Below are positions 28,371-37,299 of a stretch of 64,000 nucleotides of DNA, one piece after another (position 1 is the first letter of the stretch; each line of letters opens with the position of its first letter). The DNA is taken from contig NZ_KE332377.1 in assembly GCF_000409775.1 (NCBI RefSeq), positions 744,001 through 808,000 of the forward strand. Direction: 5' to 3'. The position numbers and the translations under genes were made by a program. The notes under the pieces are model-generated. The model saw only the letters and a program-made list of their open reading frames with translations. It did no database searches and was not told the DNA's origin. This DNA comes from Litchfieldella anticariensis FP35 = DSM 16096. GTDB lineage: Bacteria > Pseudomonadota > Gammaproteobacteria > Pseudomonadales > Halomonadaceae.

Positions 28371-31226
28371 ATGCGTTTATCTCGAAAATCCGATACCCCG
28401 AAGGCTGCCGGTCTAGGTATTTCCCGTCGCCAATTCCTCAAGCGTAGCGGTGCTGCCACCGGCGGGCTGGCCGCTGCCGGTTTCCTGAGCGCCCCGATGA
28501 TGCGCAAGACCAAGGCTGACGAGAAGACGCCGGTGCTGGATGGGAAGGTAGAAACGAAGCGTACCATTTGCTCCCACTGCTCAGTGGGCTGTGGCGTCTA
28601 CGCCGAGGTCCAGGAAGGCATCTGGACGAAGCAGGAACCAGCCTTTGACCATCCCATCAACCGCGGTGCCCACTGTGCCAAGGGCGCTTCGCTGCGTCAG
28701 CACGGCCACTCCAAACATCGTCTGAAATATCCCATGAAGCTGGTCGGTGGTGAATGGCAACGCATGAGTTGGGACGAGGCCATAGAGGAAATCGGCAACA
28801 AGGTACTGGAACTCACCGACCAGCACGGCCCCGACAGCATCTATTGGCTAGGCTCAGCCAAATTCAACAACGAGCAGGCCTATTTGCTGCGCAAGTTCGC
28901 TGCGTTGGCCGGCACCAACAATACCGACCACCAGGCACGCATCTGTCACTCCACCACCGTGGCCGGGGTCGCCAATACCTGGGGCTACGGGGCGATGACC
29001 AATTCGCTCAACGACCTGCAGAACAGCAAGTCGATCATGTTCGTCGGCTCCAACCCTTGTGAAGCACACCCTGTCGCCATGCAGCACATCCTGCTGGCCA
29101 AGGAGCGCAGCCAGGCCAACATCATCGTGGTCGATCCGCGCTTCACACGCACGGCAGCCAAGGCCGACAGCTATGTACGCATCCGGCCCGGTTCCGATGT
29201 CGCCTTCATCTGGGGGCTACTGTGGCACATCTTCGAGAACGGGTGGGAAGATCGCCAATACATCGACCAACGCGTCTACGCCATGGACGAGGTCCGTGAT
29301 GAAGTCGCCAACTTCCCTCCCGATGTGGTCGAGAACATCACCGGTGTCCCCGAGGAGACAATGCGCGATACCGCTCGGCGACTGGCCGAGAATCGGCCCG
29401 GTTGTGTGGTGTGGTGCATGGGCGGTACTCAACACACCACCGGCAACAACAACACCCGCGCCTACTGCATCCTCGAGCTGGCACTGGGCAACATCGGCAA
29501 ATCCGGTGGCGGTGCCAACATCTTCCGCGGCCACGATAACGTCCAGGGCGCTACGGACCTGGGACTGATGTCTCATTCCCTGCCCGGCTACTACGGGCTG
29601 GAGGAAGGTGCCTGGAGGCATTGGGCTCGCGTCTGGGACCTCGACTACGATTGGCTCGAGAGCCGCTTCGACCCGAACGAATACGTCGATGGCAAGCCGA
29701 TGAATGCCAACGGCATCACCGTCTCACGCTGGATCGACGGGGTGCTCGAGGAAGACGAGAGCATCTCCCAGCGCACGGCGTTGAAGGCAATGTTCTACTG
29801 GGGCCATGCCGTGAATTCTCAGACCCGTGGCCCGGAAATGCGCCAGGCGATGCAGAAACTCGACATGATGGTGATCGTCGACCCCTACCCGACCGTGGCA
29901 GCCGTCATGCACGACCGCAGCGACGGGGTCTATCTGCTGCCTGCCTGCACCCAGTTCGAAACCACTGGCAGCGTCACCGCCACCAACCGCTCGCTGCAAT
30001 GGCGCGACAAGGTCATCGAACCGTTGTTCGAGTCGAAGCCAGACCACGAGATCATGTACCTACTTGCCCATAAGCTAGGTTTCGCAGATCAGCTCTGCAA
30101 ACACATCCAGGTCAACGGCTCCGAACCATTGGTCGAAGACATCACTCGGGAGTTCAACCGTGGTATGTGGACCGTTGGCTATACCGGCCAGAGTCCCGAG
30201 CGTCTCAAGGCTCATCAGCAGAACTGGCACACTTTCAGCTTCCGTACCCTGCAAGCCGAAGGTGGTCCAGCAGATGGTGATTACTACGGCCTGCCTTGGC
30301 CCTGTTGGGGTACCGCCGAGATGGGCCATCCTGGTACGCCAATCCTCTACGACACCAGCAAGAAGGTCTCGGAGGGTGGTCTGACCTTCCGTGCCCGCTT
30401 CGGTATCGAGCGCAATGGTGAGAACATCCTCGCCGATGGCGTCTTCAGCCAAGGCTCGGAACTTGAAGACGGTTACCCGGAGTTCACCGCCGACATGCTC
30501 AAGGATCTCGGCTGGTGGGCTGATCTCACCGACCAGGAAAGGACAGAGGCCGAAGGCAAGAACTGGAAGACCGACCTTTCCGGTGGCATCCAGCGAGTCG
30601 CCATCGCCCACGAGTGCGCACCGTTCGGCAACGCCAAGGCACGCTGTAACGTCTGGACTTTCCCCGACCCCATTCCCAAGCATCGCGAACCGCTCTATAC
30701 CAGTCGACGCGATCTGGTCGCCGACTACCCGACCTGGGACGATGTGGCATCTCACTACCGCCTACCGACCCTCTACAAGAGCATCCAGGAAAAGGATGTC
30801 ACCGGAAACTACCCGATCATCCTCACCTCCGGACGCCTGGTCGAATATGAAGGCGGCGGCGAGGAAACCCGCTCCATGTCCTGGCTAGCTGAACTGCAGC
30901 AGGAAATGTTCGTCGAGATCAACCCGGCACTGGCCAATGACTTGGGAGTTGCGGAAGGCGATATGGTCTGGGTCGAGGGCGCCGAAGGGGGACGCGTCAA
31001 GGTCAAGGCCTTGGTGACTCCTCGCGTTGCGCGCGAGGTGGTATTCATGCCCTTCCACTTCGGCGGCATGTTCCAGGGCGAAAACCTTCATGACCGTTAT
31101 CCCGAGGGGTCGGCACCCTACGTGCTTGGTGAAGCGGCCAACACTGCCACCACCTACGGCTATGACTCGGTGACCCAGATGCAGGAAACCAAGTGCACCC
31201 TGTGTCGCATCGAGAAGGTAAGCTGA
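28371..31226 (+). CDS. fdhA: Formate dehydrogenase catalytic (alpha) subunit, Cys-type, Tat-exported
   Basis: 951 residues. Tat signal SRRQFLKRSG at about 18-28, so the enzyme works on the periplasmic side. N-terminal [4Fe-4S] site Cys67, Cys70, Cys74 and Cys102 (CSHCSVGCG, HCAKG), then bis-MGD molybdopterin (or tungstopterin) domains. The metal ligand is cysteine: ARICHSTT, Cys192, codon TGT, not selenocysteine. It oxidises formate to CO2. GGAG lies nine bases before the ATG. It forms a membrane complex with FdhB and FdhC encoded next. Length and motif layout fit FdnG-like enzymes in a single reading frame. Confidence 0.96.
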   Translation: MRLSRKSDTPKAAGLGISRRQFLKRSGAATGGLAAAGFLSAPMMRKTKADEKTPVLDGKVETKRTICSHCSVGCGVYAEVQEGIWTKQEPAFDHPINRGAHCAKGASLRQHGHSKHRLKYPMKLVGGEWQRMSWDEAIEEIGNKVLELTDQHGPDSIYWLGSAKFNNEQAYLLRKFAALAGTNNTDHQARICHSTTVAGVANTWGYGAMTNSLNDLQNSKSIMFVGSNPCEAHPVAMQHILLAKERSQANIIVVDPRFTRTAAKADSYVRIRPGSDVAFIWGLLWHIFENGWEDRQYIDQRVYAMDEVRDEVANFPPDVVENITGVPEETMRDTARRLAENRPGCVVWCMGGTQHTTGNNNTRAYCILELALGNIGKSGGGANIFRGHDNVQGATDLGLMSHSLPGYYGLEEGAWRHWARVWDLDYDWLESRFDPNEYVDGKPMNANGITVSRWIDGVLEEDESISQRTALKAMFYWGHAVNSQTRGPEMRQAMQKLDMMVIVDPYPTVAAVMHDRSDGVYLLPACTQFETTGSVTATNRSLQWRDKVIEPLFESKPDHEIMYLLAHKLGFADQLCKHIQVNGSEPLVEDITREFNRGMWTVGYTGQSPERLKAHQQNWHTFSFRTLQAEGGPADGDYYGLPWPCWGTAEMGHPGTPILYDTSKKVSEGGLTFRARFGIERNGENILADGVFSQGSELEDGYPEFTADMLKDLGWWADLTDQERTEAEGKNWKTDLSGGIQRVAIAHECAPFGNAKARCNVWTFPDPIPKHREPLYTSRRDLVADYPTWDDVASHYRLPTLYKSIQEKDVTGNYPIILTSGRLVEYEGGGEETRSMSWLAELQQEMFVEINPALANDLGVAEGDMVWVEGAEGGRVKVKALVTPRVAREVVFMPFHFGGMFQGENLHDRYPEGSAPYVLGEAANTATTYGYDSVTQMQETKCTLCRIEKVS

Positions 31227-31236
31227 GGAGAATACC

Positions 31237-31851
31237 ATGGCCACAATGAAATTCATGTGCGACGCGGAACGCTGTATCGAATGCAACGGCTGCGTTACCG
31301 CCTGCAAGAATGCCAACGAGGTGGAATGGGGTATCCAGCGTCGCCGTGTGGTAACTCTCAATGACGGCGAGCCCTCCGAAGTCTCCATCTCGGTGGCCTG
31401 CATGCACTGCGACGATGCCCCGTGTATTGCCGTCTGCCCTACCGAGACGCTGTATCAGCGCGATGATGGCATCGTGCTGCATGACAAGGATCTGTGCATC
31501 GGCTGCGGTTATTGCCTCTACGCCTGCCCCTTCGGGGCACCGCAGTTCCCCACGCAGAGCGCCTTTGGTGAACGCGGCAAGATGGACAAGTGCACCTTCT
31601 GCGCCGGTGGCCCCGCCGAGACCAAGGAAGAGGAATACCAGAAGTACGGCGCCAATCGCATCGCCGAAGGCAAACTGCCACTCTGTGCCGAAATGTGTTC
31701 GACCAAGGCACTGCTTGCCGGTGATGCGCAGACGGTGGCCGATATCTTCCGCCAGCGGGTCGTCCAGCGCGGTCACAAGGATGGCGCCTGGTCCGGTAAC
31801 CCGAGGGCCGATGCCGACAACCTCGCCTACGATGCCAGCCGTCAGGGCTAA
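31237..31851 (+). CDS. fdhB: Formate dehydrogenase iron-sulfur (beta) subunit
   Basis: 204 residues with four [4Fe-4S] motifs: CIECNGCVTACK, CMHCDDAPCIAVCP, CIGCGYCLYACPFGAPQ, and the split CTFC and CAEMC. This is the electron wire from FdhA to cytochrome b. No signal of its own, so it is probably carried through Tat with FdhA. Eleven bases after fdhA, behind GAGGAG. Confidence 0.95.
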   Translation: MATMKFMCDAERCIECNGCVTACKNANEVEWGIQRRRVVTLNDGEPSEVSISVACMHCDDAPCIAVCPTETLYQRDDGIVLHDKDLCIGCGYCLYACPFGAPQFPTQSAFGERGKMDKCTFCAGGPAETKEEEYQKYGANRIAEGKLPLCAEMCSTKALLAGDAQTVADIFRQRVVQRGHKDGAWSGNPRADADNLAYDASRQG

Positions 31852-31860
31852 GGAGGTACC

Positions 31861-32922
31861 ATGTCCACTCCCCACACCTGGCTGGTGTTCTGGCGAACGC
31901 TGGCATTCGCCCTGGTGGTATTGGGCAGTTTGAGTCTTTCCACCACCACGGCACTGGCACAGGCCGATCCGGAAAGGGAAATTTCCACTGCCGTGCCGGC
32001 GGTGGATGCCGACGTCTGGCGGCAGGTAAAAAGCGGTGAAACGGGAGCCAACTACCGCGACAGTCGCTTCGACTCCAACTACAACCTGATCAATGCCAGT
32101 GGTGAAACCTGGCGACAGATTCGTAACCGATGGGTCTCGCCCTTCGGCATGATCGCAATTGGCGCGATGCTGGCGATGATCGTGCTGTTCTATCTGATCG
32201 TCGGCCGCAAGCACCTGGATGAACCACGCAGCGGGCGCAAGCTACTGCGCTGGACGATATTGGAACGCTCTCTCCATTGGTCGGTTGCAACACTTTTCAT
32301 CGTTCTGGCCCTGTCCGGGCTCAACCTGTTATACGGCAAGTTCGTGTTCAGGCCGCTATTCGGTGATGCCATCTGGGCCAGCATGATGTCCGGTACCAAG
32401 GTGCTGCACAACTACATTGGGCCAGTGTTCGGGATCCTGTTGGTGATCATCCTGGCCAAGTTCCTGGTGCGCAACCTACCCAAGAAGCATGACTGGGCAT
32501 GGTTCAAACAAGGAGGTGGGTTGATCGGTAAGGGTCGCCATCCAGATGCCGATTTCGCCAATGCCGGTGAGAAAGTCTGGTACTGGTTGCTCGCTACCGC
32601 CGGGCTCGCAGTGGTCGTCAGCGGGTTCGTCCTCGACTTCCCCAACTATGGTCAGGACCGCGATGCCATGCAATGGGCCAATATCATCCATGCCATTGGC
32701 GCACTCGGGCTCACGGCGGTGGCATTAGGACACATCTATATCGGCACGCTAGGGACCGAAGGATCGCTGGAAGGCATGGCCACCGGTTACGTCGATGAGA
32801 CCTGGGCCAAGGAGCACCACAACCTGTGGTACGAAAAAGCCAAGGACCAGGCCGTCGATGTCAATGATCCCGGCCAGCCCAGCCTCGGTAACGAACCCAC
32901 CAGCCCCCAACGATCGAGTTGA
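31861..32922 (+). CDS. fdhC: Formate dehydrogenase cytochrome b556 (gamma) subunit
   Basis: 353 residues. N-terminal signal-like segment (about 10-34), a periplasmic stretch of about 60 residues, then membrane segments near 97-117, 136-156, 176-200, 235-255 and 268-290. Histidines that fit heme b ligation are in ERSLHWSVAT, LHNYIGPVFG and NIIHAIGALG. It anchors the complex and passes electrons to quinone. AAGGAGG precedes the ATG. Last gene before a clear terminator. Confidence 0.94.
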   Translation: MSTPHTWLVFWRTLAFALVVLGSLSLSTTTALAQADPEREISTAVPAVDADVWRQVKSGETGANYRDSRFDSNYNLINASGETWRQIRNRWVSPFGMIAIGAMLAMIVLFYLIVGRKHLDEPRSGRKLLRWTILERSLHWSVATLFIVLALSGLNLLYGKFVFRPLFGDAIWASMMSGTKVLHNYIGPVFGILLVIILAKFLVRNLPKKHDWAWFKQGGGLIGKGRHPDADFANAGEKVWYWLLATAGLAVVVSGFVLDFPNYGQDRDAMQWANIIHAIGALGLTAVALGHIYIGTLGTEGSLEGMATGYVDETWAKEHHNLWYEKAKDQAVDVNDPGQPSLGNEPTSPQRSS

Positions 32923-32937
32923 TCATGATGTCGTTCC

Positions 32938-32966
32938 GACACCGCCCACGGGCGGTGTCTTTTGTT
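32938..32966 (+). terminator. Rho-independent terminator of the fdh operon
   Basis: GACACCGCC and GGCGGTGTC form a 9-bp stem with loop CACG, followed directly by TTTTGTT, 15 bases after the fdhC stop. Confidence 0.92.
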
Positions 32967-33001
32967 ATGCTTGAGGCAATTTCCTCAAGGAGTTCCATGT
33001 C

Positions 33002-33319
33002 ATGCATCAACTCGACGATAGCACTCGCACTGAATTGGAAGCCGCCGCCTTCCGTCGCCTGCTCAGACATCTCGACGAGAACAAGGACGTGCAGAACATC
33101 GACCTAATGATCCTGGCCGACTTCTGCCGCAACTGCCTGTCGAAGTGGCTGGTGGCTGCTGCCGAGGAGCGCGGTACCGAACTCGATTACGAAACGGCAC
33201 GCGAATACGTCTATGGCATGCCTTATTCTGAATGGAAAGACAAGTATCAGATGCCGGCAACACCCGAACAGCTGGCCGCTCTGGAAACCCGTCAACAGAA
33301 GAAGAAGGCACAGGAATGA
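33002..33319 (+). CDS. DUF1244 family protein
   Basis: 105 residues, small soluble helical protein. Recognised by LADFCRNCLSKWLVAAAEE and YVYGMPYSEWKDKYQ; the CRNC pair is strictly kept in the family. Function unknown. AAGGAG is ten bases upstream, and its stop overlaps moaB by ATGA, so it is co-translated with the molybdenum cofactor genes here. Confidence 0.88.
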   Translation: MHQLDDSTRTELEAAAFRRLLRHLDENKDVQNIDLMILADFCRNCLSKWLVAAAEERGTELDYETAREYVYGMPYSEWKDKYQMPATPEQLAALETRQQKKKAQE

Positions 33320-33837
33320 GCGACGAGTTCGTCCCACTGCAGTGTGCGGTGCTGACGGTTTCCGATACCCGCACCGAAGAGACTGATCGCAGCGGCCAAG
33401 CCTTGGTTGAGCGTCTAACCGAGGCTGGTCATGTACTGGTTGAGAAACGTATCGTCGTCGATGACGTTTATCGCATTCGTGCCCAGGTTGCCGCTTGGAT
33501 CGCTAATCCGGAGATCCAGGTGGTACTGACCACCGGAGGTACCGGCTTCACCGGGCGTGACTCGACACCTGAAGCCGTGCGTGTGCTGCTGGACAAGACC
33601 ATTGAGGGCTTTGGTGAACTGTTCCGGCATCTATCCTGGCAGGAGATCGGCAGCTCGACCATCCAGAGCCGTTGCCTTGGAGGGCTATCCAACGCCACGG
33701 TGGTGTTCTGTCTGCCCGGCTCTACCGGAGCCTGTCGCACCGCATGGGACGGCATTCTGCGCGAACAACTCGATAGTCGCCACAAGCCATGCAACTACGC
33801 GAACCTGGTCATTCCCGGTCGAGGTACGCATGGCTAA
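33316..33837 (+). CDS. moaB: Molybdenum cofactor protein MoaB/Mog-type
   Basis: 173 residues of the MoaB/Mog fold, with [32 protein letters not shown] and [16 protein letters not shown], the molybdopterin-binding loops. In relatives it adenylylates molybdopterin before metal insertion, or has a related role. It overlaps moeA by 8 bp. Placement behind the formate dehydrogenase operon fits supply of cofactor to FdhA. Confidence 0.93.
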   Translation: MSDEFVPLQCAVLTVSDTRTEETDRSGQALVERLTEAGHVLVEKRIVVDDVYRIRAQVAAWIANPEIQVVLTTGGTGFTGRDSTPEAVRVLLDKTIEGFGELFRHLSWQEIGSSTIQSRCLGGLSNATVVFCLPGSTGACRTAWDGILREQLDSRHKPCNYANLVIPGRGTHG

Positions 33838-35038
33838 CGAGCTACAAAGTGTCGAAACGGCACTGGATGCACTGCTCGATGGCGTCGCTACCTTGCCTAG
33901 TGAAATCTTGCCTTGCGAGCAAGCTGCCGGTCGGGTACTGGCCAATTCCGTGACTGCACGCCTGGATGTCCCACCTTTCGACAACAGCGCGATGGATGGT
34001 TATGCCGTGCGCGCTGTGGATACCGGCCGGGTGCTACCCATTTCCCAGCGCATTGCCGCCGGAGAGTCTGGCGCACCGTTGGATGCCGGCACCTGTGCAC
34101 GCATCTTCACCGGCGGTGCCATCCCTGCTGGCGCGGATTGCGTGGTGATGCAGGAACGAGTGGAAATACGCGACGAGGGCGTATGGATCCCAGCTGACAT
34201 TCCAGCCGGAGATAACGTCCGCCGCCGCGGCCGTGATGTACACGCCGGTCGCGAATTACTGCCCGCTGGTACACGCCTCGAGGCAGCTGCACTGGGTCAG
34301 CTCGCTTCCCAGGGGATCACCGAGGTGGCAGTGCGCCGGTGTCCACGCATTGCATTGCTTTCGACAGGGGATGAAGTCATCTCACCCGGCGAGCCACTTG
34401 CTGCGGGACAGATCTATAACTCCAACCGACCGATGCTGAAACGCCTGCTGGAACGTTTCGGGGCGGATGTCGTGCACCTCGCCAGTGTCCCGGACGACTA
34501 CGTGACGACTTGTGACATGCTGGCCGAAGCCGCCGAAATCGCCGATGTGGTGATTACCACTGGCGGTGTCAGTGTCGGTGAAGAAGACCACGTCAAACGC
34601 GCTCTGGAGCATCTGGGACAGTTGGACATGTGGCGCTTGGCCATGCGACCCGGCAAGCCCCTGGCCTTGGGTAGGCTACCCAAGACACATGGTGAAGCCC
34701 GCTTCGTCGGGTTACCTGGCAATCCGGTTTCTGGTTATGTCGGCGCCTGGCTATTTTTGCGTCCATTGATCGGCGAACTCCTCGGCTGCCCAGTACTCAA
34801 GCAGCTGCCACGCATTCATGCACGTAGTGAGTTCGCTACGCGTACCCAGGCGAGGCAGCACTACATGCGAGTCGCACTGATATTCGACCCCGCAGGCCCG
34901 AGAGCCGCAGCATTTGCCGACCAGAACTCCGCAGTACTGTCATCATGTATCGCAGCCAATGCACTAGCCGTAATTCCTGCTTACAGCGAACTAAAGGAAG
35001 GCGATACAGTGGAATGTTTATGGCTGGTCGAGGGCTGA
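33830..35038 (+). CDS. moeA: Molybdopterin molybdenumtransferase MoeA
   Basis: 402 residues, four-domain MoeA. VPPFDNSAMDGYAV near residue 50, RIFTGGAIPAGAD, the Mog-like domain with LSTGDEV, NSNRPML, TTGGVSVGEEDHVK, and GLPGNPVSGYV. It inserts molybdate into adenylylated molybdopterin in the cytoplasm. GAGG precedes the ATG inside the end of moaB. The gene ends seven bases before an inverted-repeat element. Confidence 0.96.
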   Translation: MANELQSVETALDALLDGVATLPSEILPCEQAAGRVLANSVTARLDVPPFDNSAMDGYAVRAVDTGRVLPISQRIAAGESGAPLDAGTCARIFTGGAIPAGADCVVMQERVEIRDEGVWIPADIPAGDNVRRRGRDVHAGRELLPAGTRLEAAALGQLASQGITEVAVRRCPRIALLSTGDEVISPGEPLAAGQIYNSNRPMLKRLLERFGADVVHLASVPDDYVTTCDMLAEAAEIADVVITTGGVSVGEEDHVKRALEHLGQLDMWRLAMRPGKPLALGRLPKTHGEARFVGLPGNPVSGYVGAWLFLRPLIGELLGCPVLKQLPRIHARSEFATRTQARQHYMRVALIFDPAGPRAAAFADQNSAVLSSCIAANALAVIPAYSELKEGDTVECLWLVEG

Positions 35039-35044
35039 TCCCAC

Positions 35045-35186
35045 GGAAACACTGAATAAATGCCTGCGCAGCTCAATCACCGCGTTACGCGGTGCTCACA
35101 AGCCTTACATATACCCCATATGCTCCAGTTGCTGCGCTCCGGGCGCCTTGTGCTTGAAGCCACTCGTCGATTTATTCAGTGCTTCC
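35045..35186. repeat. 142-bp element with 17-bp terminal inverted repeats (MITE/REP-like)
   Basis: The left end GGAAACACTGAATAAAT (35045-35061) is matched by the inverse of the right end, GGAAGCACTGAATAAAT (35186-35170), 16 of 17 identical. Inside are a hairpin CACCGCG-TTA-CGCGGTG (35078-35094) and a small CATAT/ATATG dyad (35108-35122). No ORF of note lies inside. I see no clear target duplication and no second copy in this window. The right end supplies the last codons and stop of acpH. It probably arose as a small non-autonomous mobile or palindromic repeat; mobility is inference. Confidence 0.65.
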
Positions 35187-35744
35187 TACACCCAGTCGTT
35201 CGTGTAACTCTTTCCATAGCGCCTGGAAATCCACTTCCAGGCGCTGGTAGTCGGCTTCCATCCATGGCACCAGCAAAGCCAGTCGATTAGGCCCCGACAG
35301 GCGGCGGCCGATATTTGTCACCGCCATGCACGTGAAGGAAAAGTCAGCGTAGCGACGTAACCAGTCCTCTTCGACCAGCACCGGCATCATCGGCGCCAGC
35401 CGCTCCGGTGCCGGACGTTCTTCAAGCAGACGATAACAGCGAGCTACCAATCGCTGGTGAGCCGTTGACGTTTGCATGCGCCGGGCTAGGAAATGATCCC
35501 ATAACAGATCCAGAGCGATCCCGGCGTAACGCCGCTGATCTACAGGAGCGCGATGTCGCGCCTGGAGTACGATATCGTGAGTATCGACGAACGCATCGAC
35601 CCGCCGGTGATGTCGAATGCCGTCGGCAACTATCGGCCTCCAGGCCGACAGATCGGGCCCTTTCACACCATCAGCAATCAAATTTCCGTACAGAAAATCG
35701 TCGCTGCCACCATGGGCCAATGCGGCATGGGCAAGAAAATTCAT
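35172..35744 (-). CDS. acpH: Acyl carrier protein phosphodiesterase AcpH (DUF479)
   Basis: 190 residues. MNFLAHAALA, the N-terminal GNLIADGVKG motif and HHRRVDAFVDTHD are the HD-like metal-binding signatures of AcpH, which removes the 4'-phosphopantetheine group from ACP. The last four residues, GSTE, and the TAA stop lie inside the right end of the inverted-repeat element, so the C-terminus has been rewritten by it. Five bases behind tusE, likely the last gene of the tus operon. Ribosome site weak. Confidence 0.9.
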   Translation of the reverse strand: MNFLAHAALAHGGSDDFLYGNLIADGVKGPDLSAWRPIVADGIRHHRRVDAFVDTHDIVLQARHRAPVDQRRYAGIALDLLWDHFLARRMQTSTAHQRLVARCYRLLEERPAPERLAPMMPVLVEEDWLRRYADFSFTCMAVTNIGRRLSGPNRLALLVPWMEADYQRLEVDFQALWKELHERLGVGSTE

Positions 35745-35749
35745 GTGGG

Positions 35750-36103
35750 TTACAGGCAGTTGGCTGGTTTGGGCAATCCAGCCAAACGTGCCCCTACTTT
35801 GGCAGGGCTATCAGGAAATAATTTCATCAGGTGCAAGGATTTGCCTTTCTCGGGACCTAACGCCTGCCCCACGGCCTTGACCAGGGGCCGCATTGACGGC
35901 GCTGCCTCAAAGCGAGTGTAGAAATCGCGTAGCACCCTGATGACATCCCAGTGATCCTGAGTCAGCTCGCGACCTTCCTCAGTAGCCAGTGCTTGTGCCA
36001 CTTCGGGCGACCAATCTTCAAGGTGCACGAGATAGCCTTCGGGATCCAAGGGGATATCCCTGTCGCCCACCCTAAGATAACGGTATATTTCGGTTGCTGC
36101 CAT
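35750..36103 (-). CDS. tusE: Sulfurtransferase TusE (DsrC family)
   Basis: 117 residues. Final carrier of the Tus sulfur relay; it accepts persulfide from TusBCD and hands it to MnmA for 2-thiouridine at the tRNA wobble position. DPEGYLVHLEDWSPEVA, KLFPDSPAK and the C-terminal GLPKPANCL with penultimate Cys116 are characteristic. Start ATG 36103 overlaps the tusB stop (TGATG); a TTG at 36112 is possible but less likely. Confidence 0.94.
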   Translation of the reverse strand: MAATEIYRYLRVGDRDIPLDPEGYLVHLEDWSPEVAQALATEEGRELTQDHWDVIRVLRDFYTRFEAAPSMRPLVKAVGQALGPEKGKSLHLMKLFPDSPAKVGARLAGLPKPANCL

Positions 36104-36393
36104 CAGAACCAACTCACTGTCTTGTCGGCTTCTTCGGTCAAAGTGACGAAACCGTCTACATCGACTACCAATACCCGATCATCACAGCGCCCCTCCAGCC
36201 CACGCGATACCAGATCCTCGCGCAGTGCGAAGAGCCGACCGATCACCGGCTCGAAATAGCGCACTAGTTGCGGCAATGCGCCTTGCACCGCATCCTCGAT
36301 CAACAACAAACGGTCATCCGGTCCCATGGCATCCAGGGCCTGCTGAAAGATGCGACTCGCGGACGGCGACCGGTTGAGTATGTGCAGAATCAT
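36103..36393 (-). CDS. tusB: Sulfurtransferase complex subunit TusB (DsrH family)
   Basis: 96 residues, MILHILNRSPSAS start, DDRLLLIEDAVQGAL in the core and the C-terminal end VSWF. TusB is the smallest part of the TusBCD hexamer. AAGGAG is nine bases upstream of the ATG. Between tusC and tusE in the conserved D-C-B-E order. Confidence 0.92.
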   Translation of the reverse strand: MILHILNRSPSASRIFQQALDAMGPDDRLLLIEDAVQGALPQLVRYFEPVIGRLFALREDLVSRGLEGRCDDRVLVVDVDGFVTLTEEADKTVSWF

Positions 36394-36428
36394 GCCGGCT
36401 TACTCCTTATGAGGCCCAGCCCCGTCGA

Positions 36429-36815
36429 CTAGAAATTCAAGATCTGCCGATGATGAGCCAAGACATTGGCAATGTCCTCACTCTCGACGAGCGATACCGT
36501 CACGGACAGGTCACTGACGCCGATTCCGCGCTCGACCAATGCTCCCCGATCGACCAAAAGCGTCTCGATATCGTACATTCCCAACATTTCTAGCATCGGT
36601 TGCGTCCCTTTCTGCCCCAACGGCCCCACCTGCTGCCCCCCCAACAGGGCCATTACACCATCACCGAGAAACAGCAGGCTGACACGCTGACCAAAAGCAG
36701 CCGCCACCAGAGCGGCATCCAAACCCTCTCGCAACCAGCTACTACCATGGGGCCCATGGCGTAAAATCACTAGTAGATCACCGTTGGGAATGGCACTCAT
36801 ATCCTGTCTCGTCAT
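36429..36815 (-). CDS. tusC: Sulfurtransferase complex subunit TusC (DsrF family)
   Basis: 128 residues from ATG 36815. DsrE/F fold with LLVILRHGPHGSSWLREGLD, AAFGQRVSLLFLGDGV and QKGTQPMLEMLGMYDIETL. Structural partner of TusD in the sulfur relay. The start is uncertain: ATG 36815 and ATG 36800 are both usable, and a TTG lies at 36827 overlapping the tusD stop. Confidence 0.9.
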   Translation of the reverse strand: MTRQDMSAIPNGDLLVILRHGPHGSSWLREGLDAALVAAAFGQRVSLLFLGDGVMALLGGQQVGPLGQKGTQPMLEMLGMYDIETLLVDRGALVERGIGVSDLSVTVSLVESEDIANVLAHHRQILNF

Positions 36816-36823
36816 GTTGCATC

Positions 36824-37216
36824 TCAAGGGGAGAAGGTCACCAGACGATCATGGTGACTACCAGCCTCAATCAGTTGACCCAGTCCGGTCAATTCAAAGG
36901 GGGCCTCGAGACTGTGCCCCTGCTTTCCATGGCGCGCCGCTTCGCGCTCATCAAGCAGCCCCCGACGCAAACCTGCCGCAATGCACACCAGCAGCTCAGT
37001 ACCATGCTCGTCATTCAAGCGACGCCAGGCATCGAGTAGATGCGGTTCATCCTGAGGAGGCGCTGACAGGCGCGCAGCGTTGTAGACACCATCATGATAG
37101 AAGAACACCGTTGCCAGATGGTGGCCACGCGCTACGACCGCCTGCGCAAAGCGCAGCGCTGAATGCGATGCCTGGTGGCTATAGGGTCCGCCTTGTACCA
37201 GTAGCGCATAACGCAT
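36824..37216 (-). CDS. tusD: Sulfurtransferase complex subunit TusD (DsrE family)
   Basis: 130 residues. RYALLVQGGPYSHQASHSAL, VFFYHDGVYNA and the sulfur-accepting cysteine in LLVCIAAGLRRG (Cys78, the same number as in E. coli TusD). It takes persulfide from TusA and passes it to TusE. GAGG nine bases before ATG 37216 decides the start over 37231. First gene of tusDCBE-acpH. Confidence 0.94.
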   Translation of the reverse strand: MRYALLVQGGPYSHQASHSALRFAQAVVARGHHLATVFFYHDGVYNAARLSAPPQDEPHLLDAWRRLNDEHGTELLVCIAAGLRRGLLDEREAARHGKQGHSLEAPFELTGLGQLIEAGSHHDRLVTFSP

Positions 37217-37251
37217 GACCTGAATCCTCATCGATGAGAGCTACAAACAGA

Positions 37252-37278
37252 CTGGCCCCACCAAGTCGGCGGGGCCAG
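37252..37278 (-). terminator. Terminator after yccA (minus strand)
   Basis: CTGGCCCC and GGGGCCAG form an 8-bp stem with an 11-base loop; on the minus strand TCTGTTTGT follows. It separates yccA from the tus operon. Confidence 0.75.
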
Positions 37279-37299
37279 CGCTTTACCACACGCATATTG

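Noticed and set aside
28944-28946. Possible selenocysteine in FdhA
   Set aside because: The codon is TGT (cysteine), and there is no in-frame TGA in the gene.
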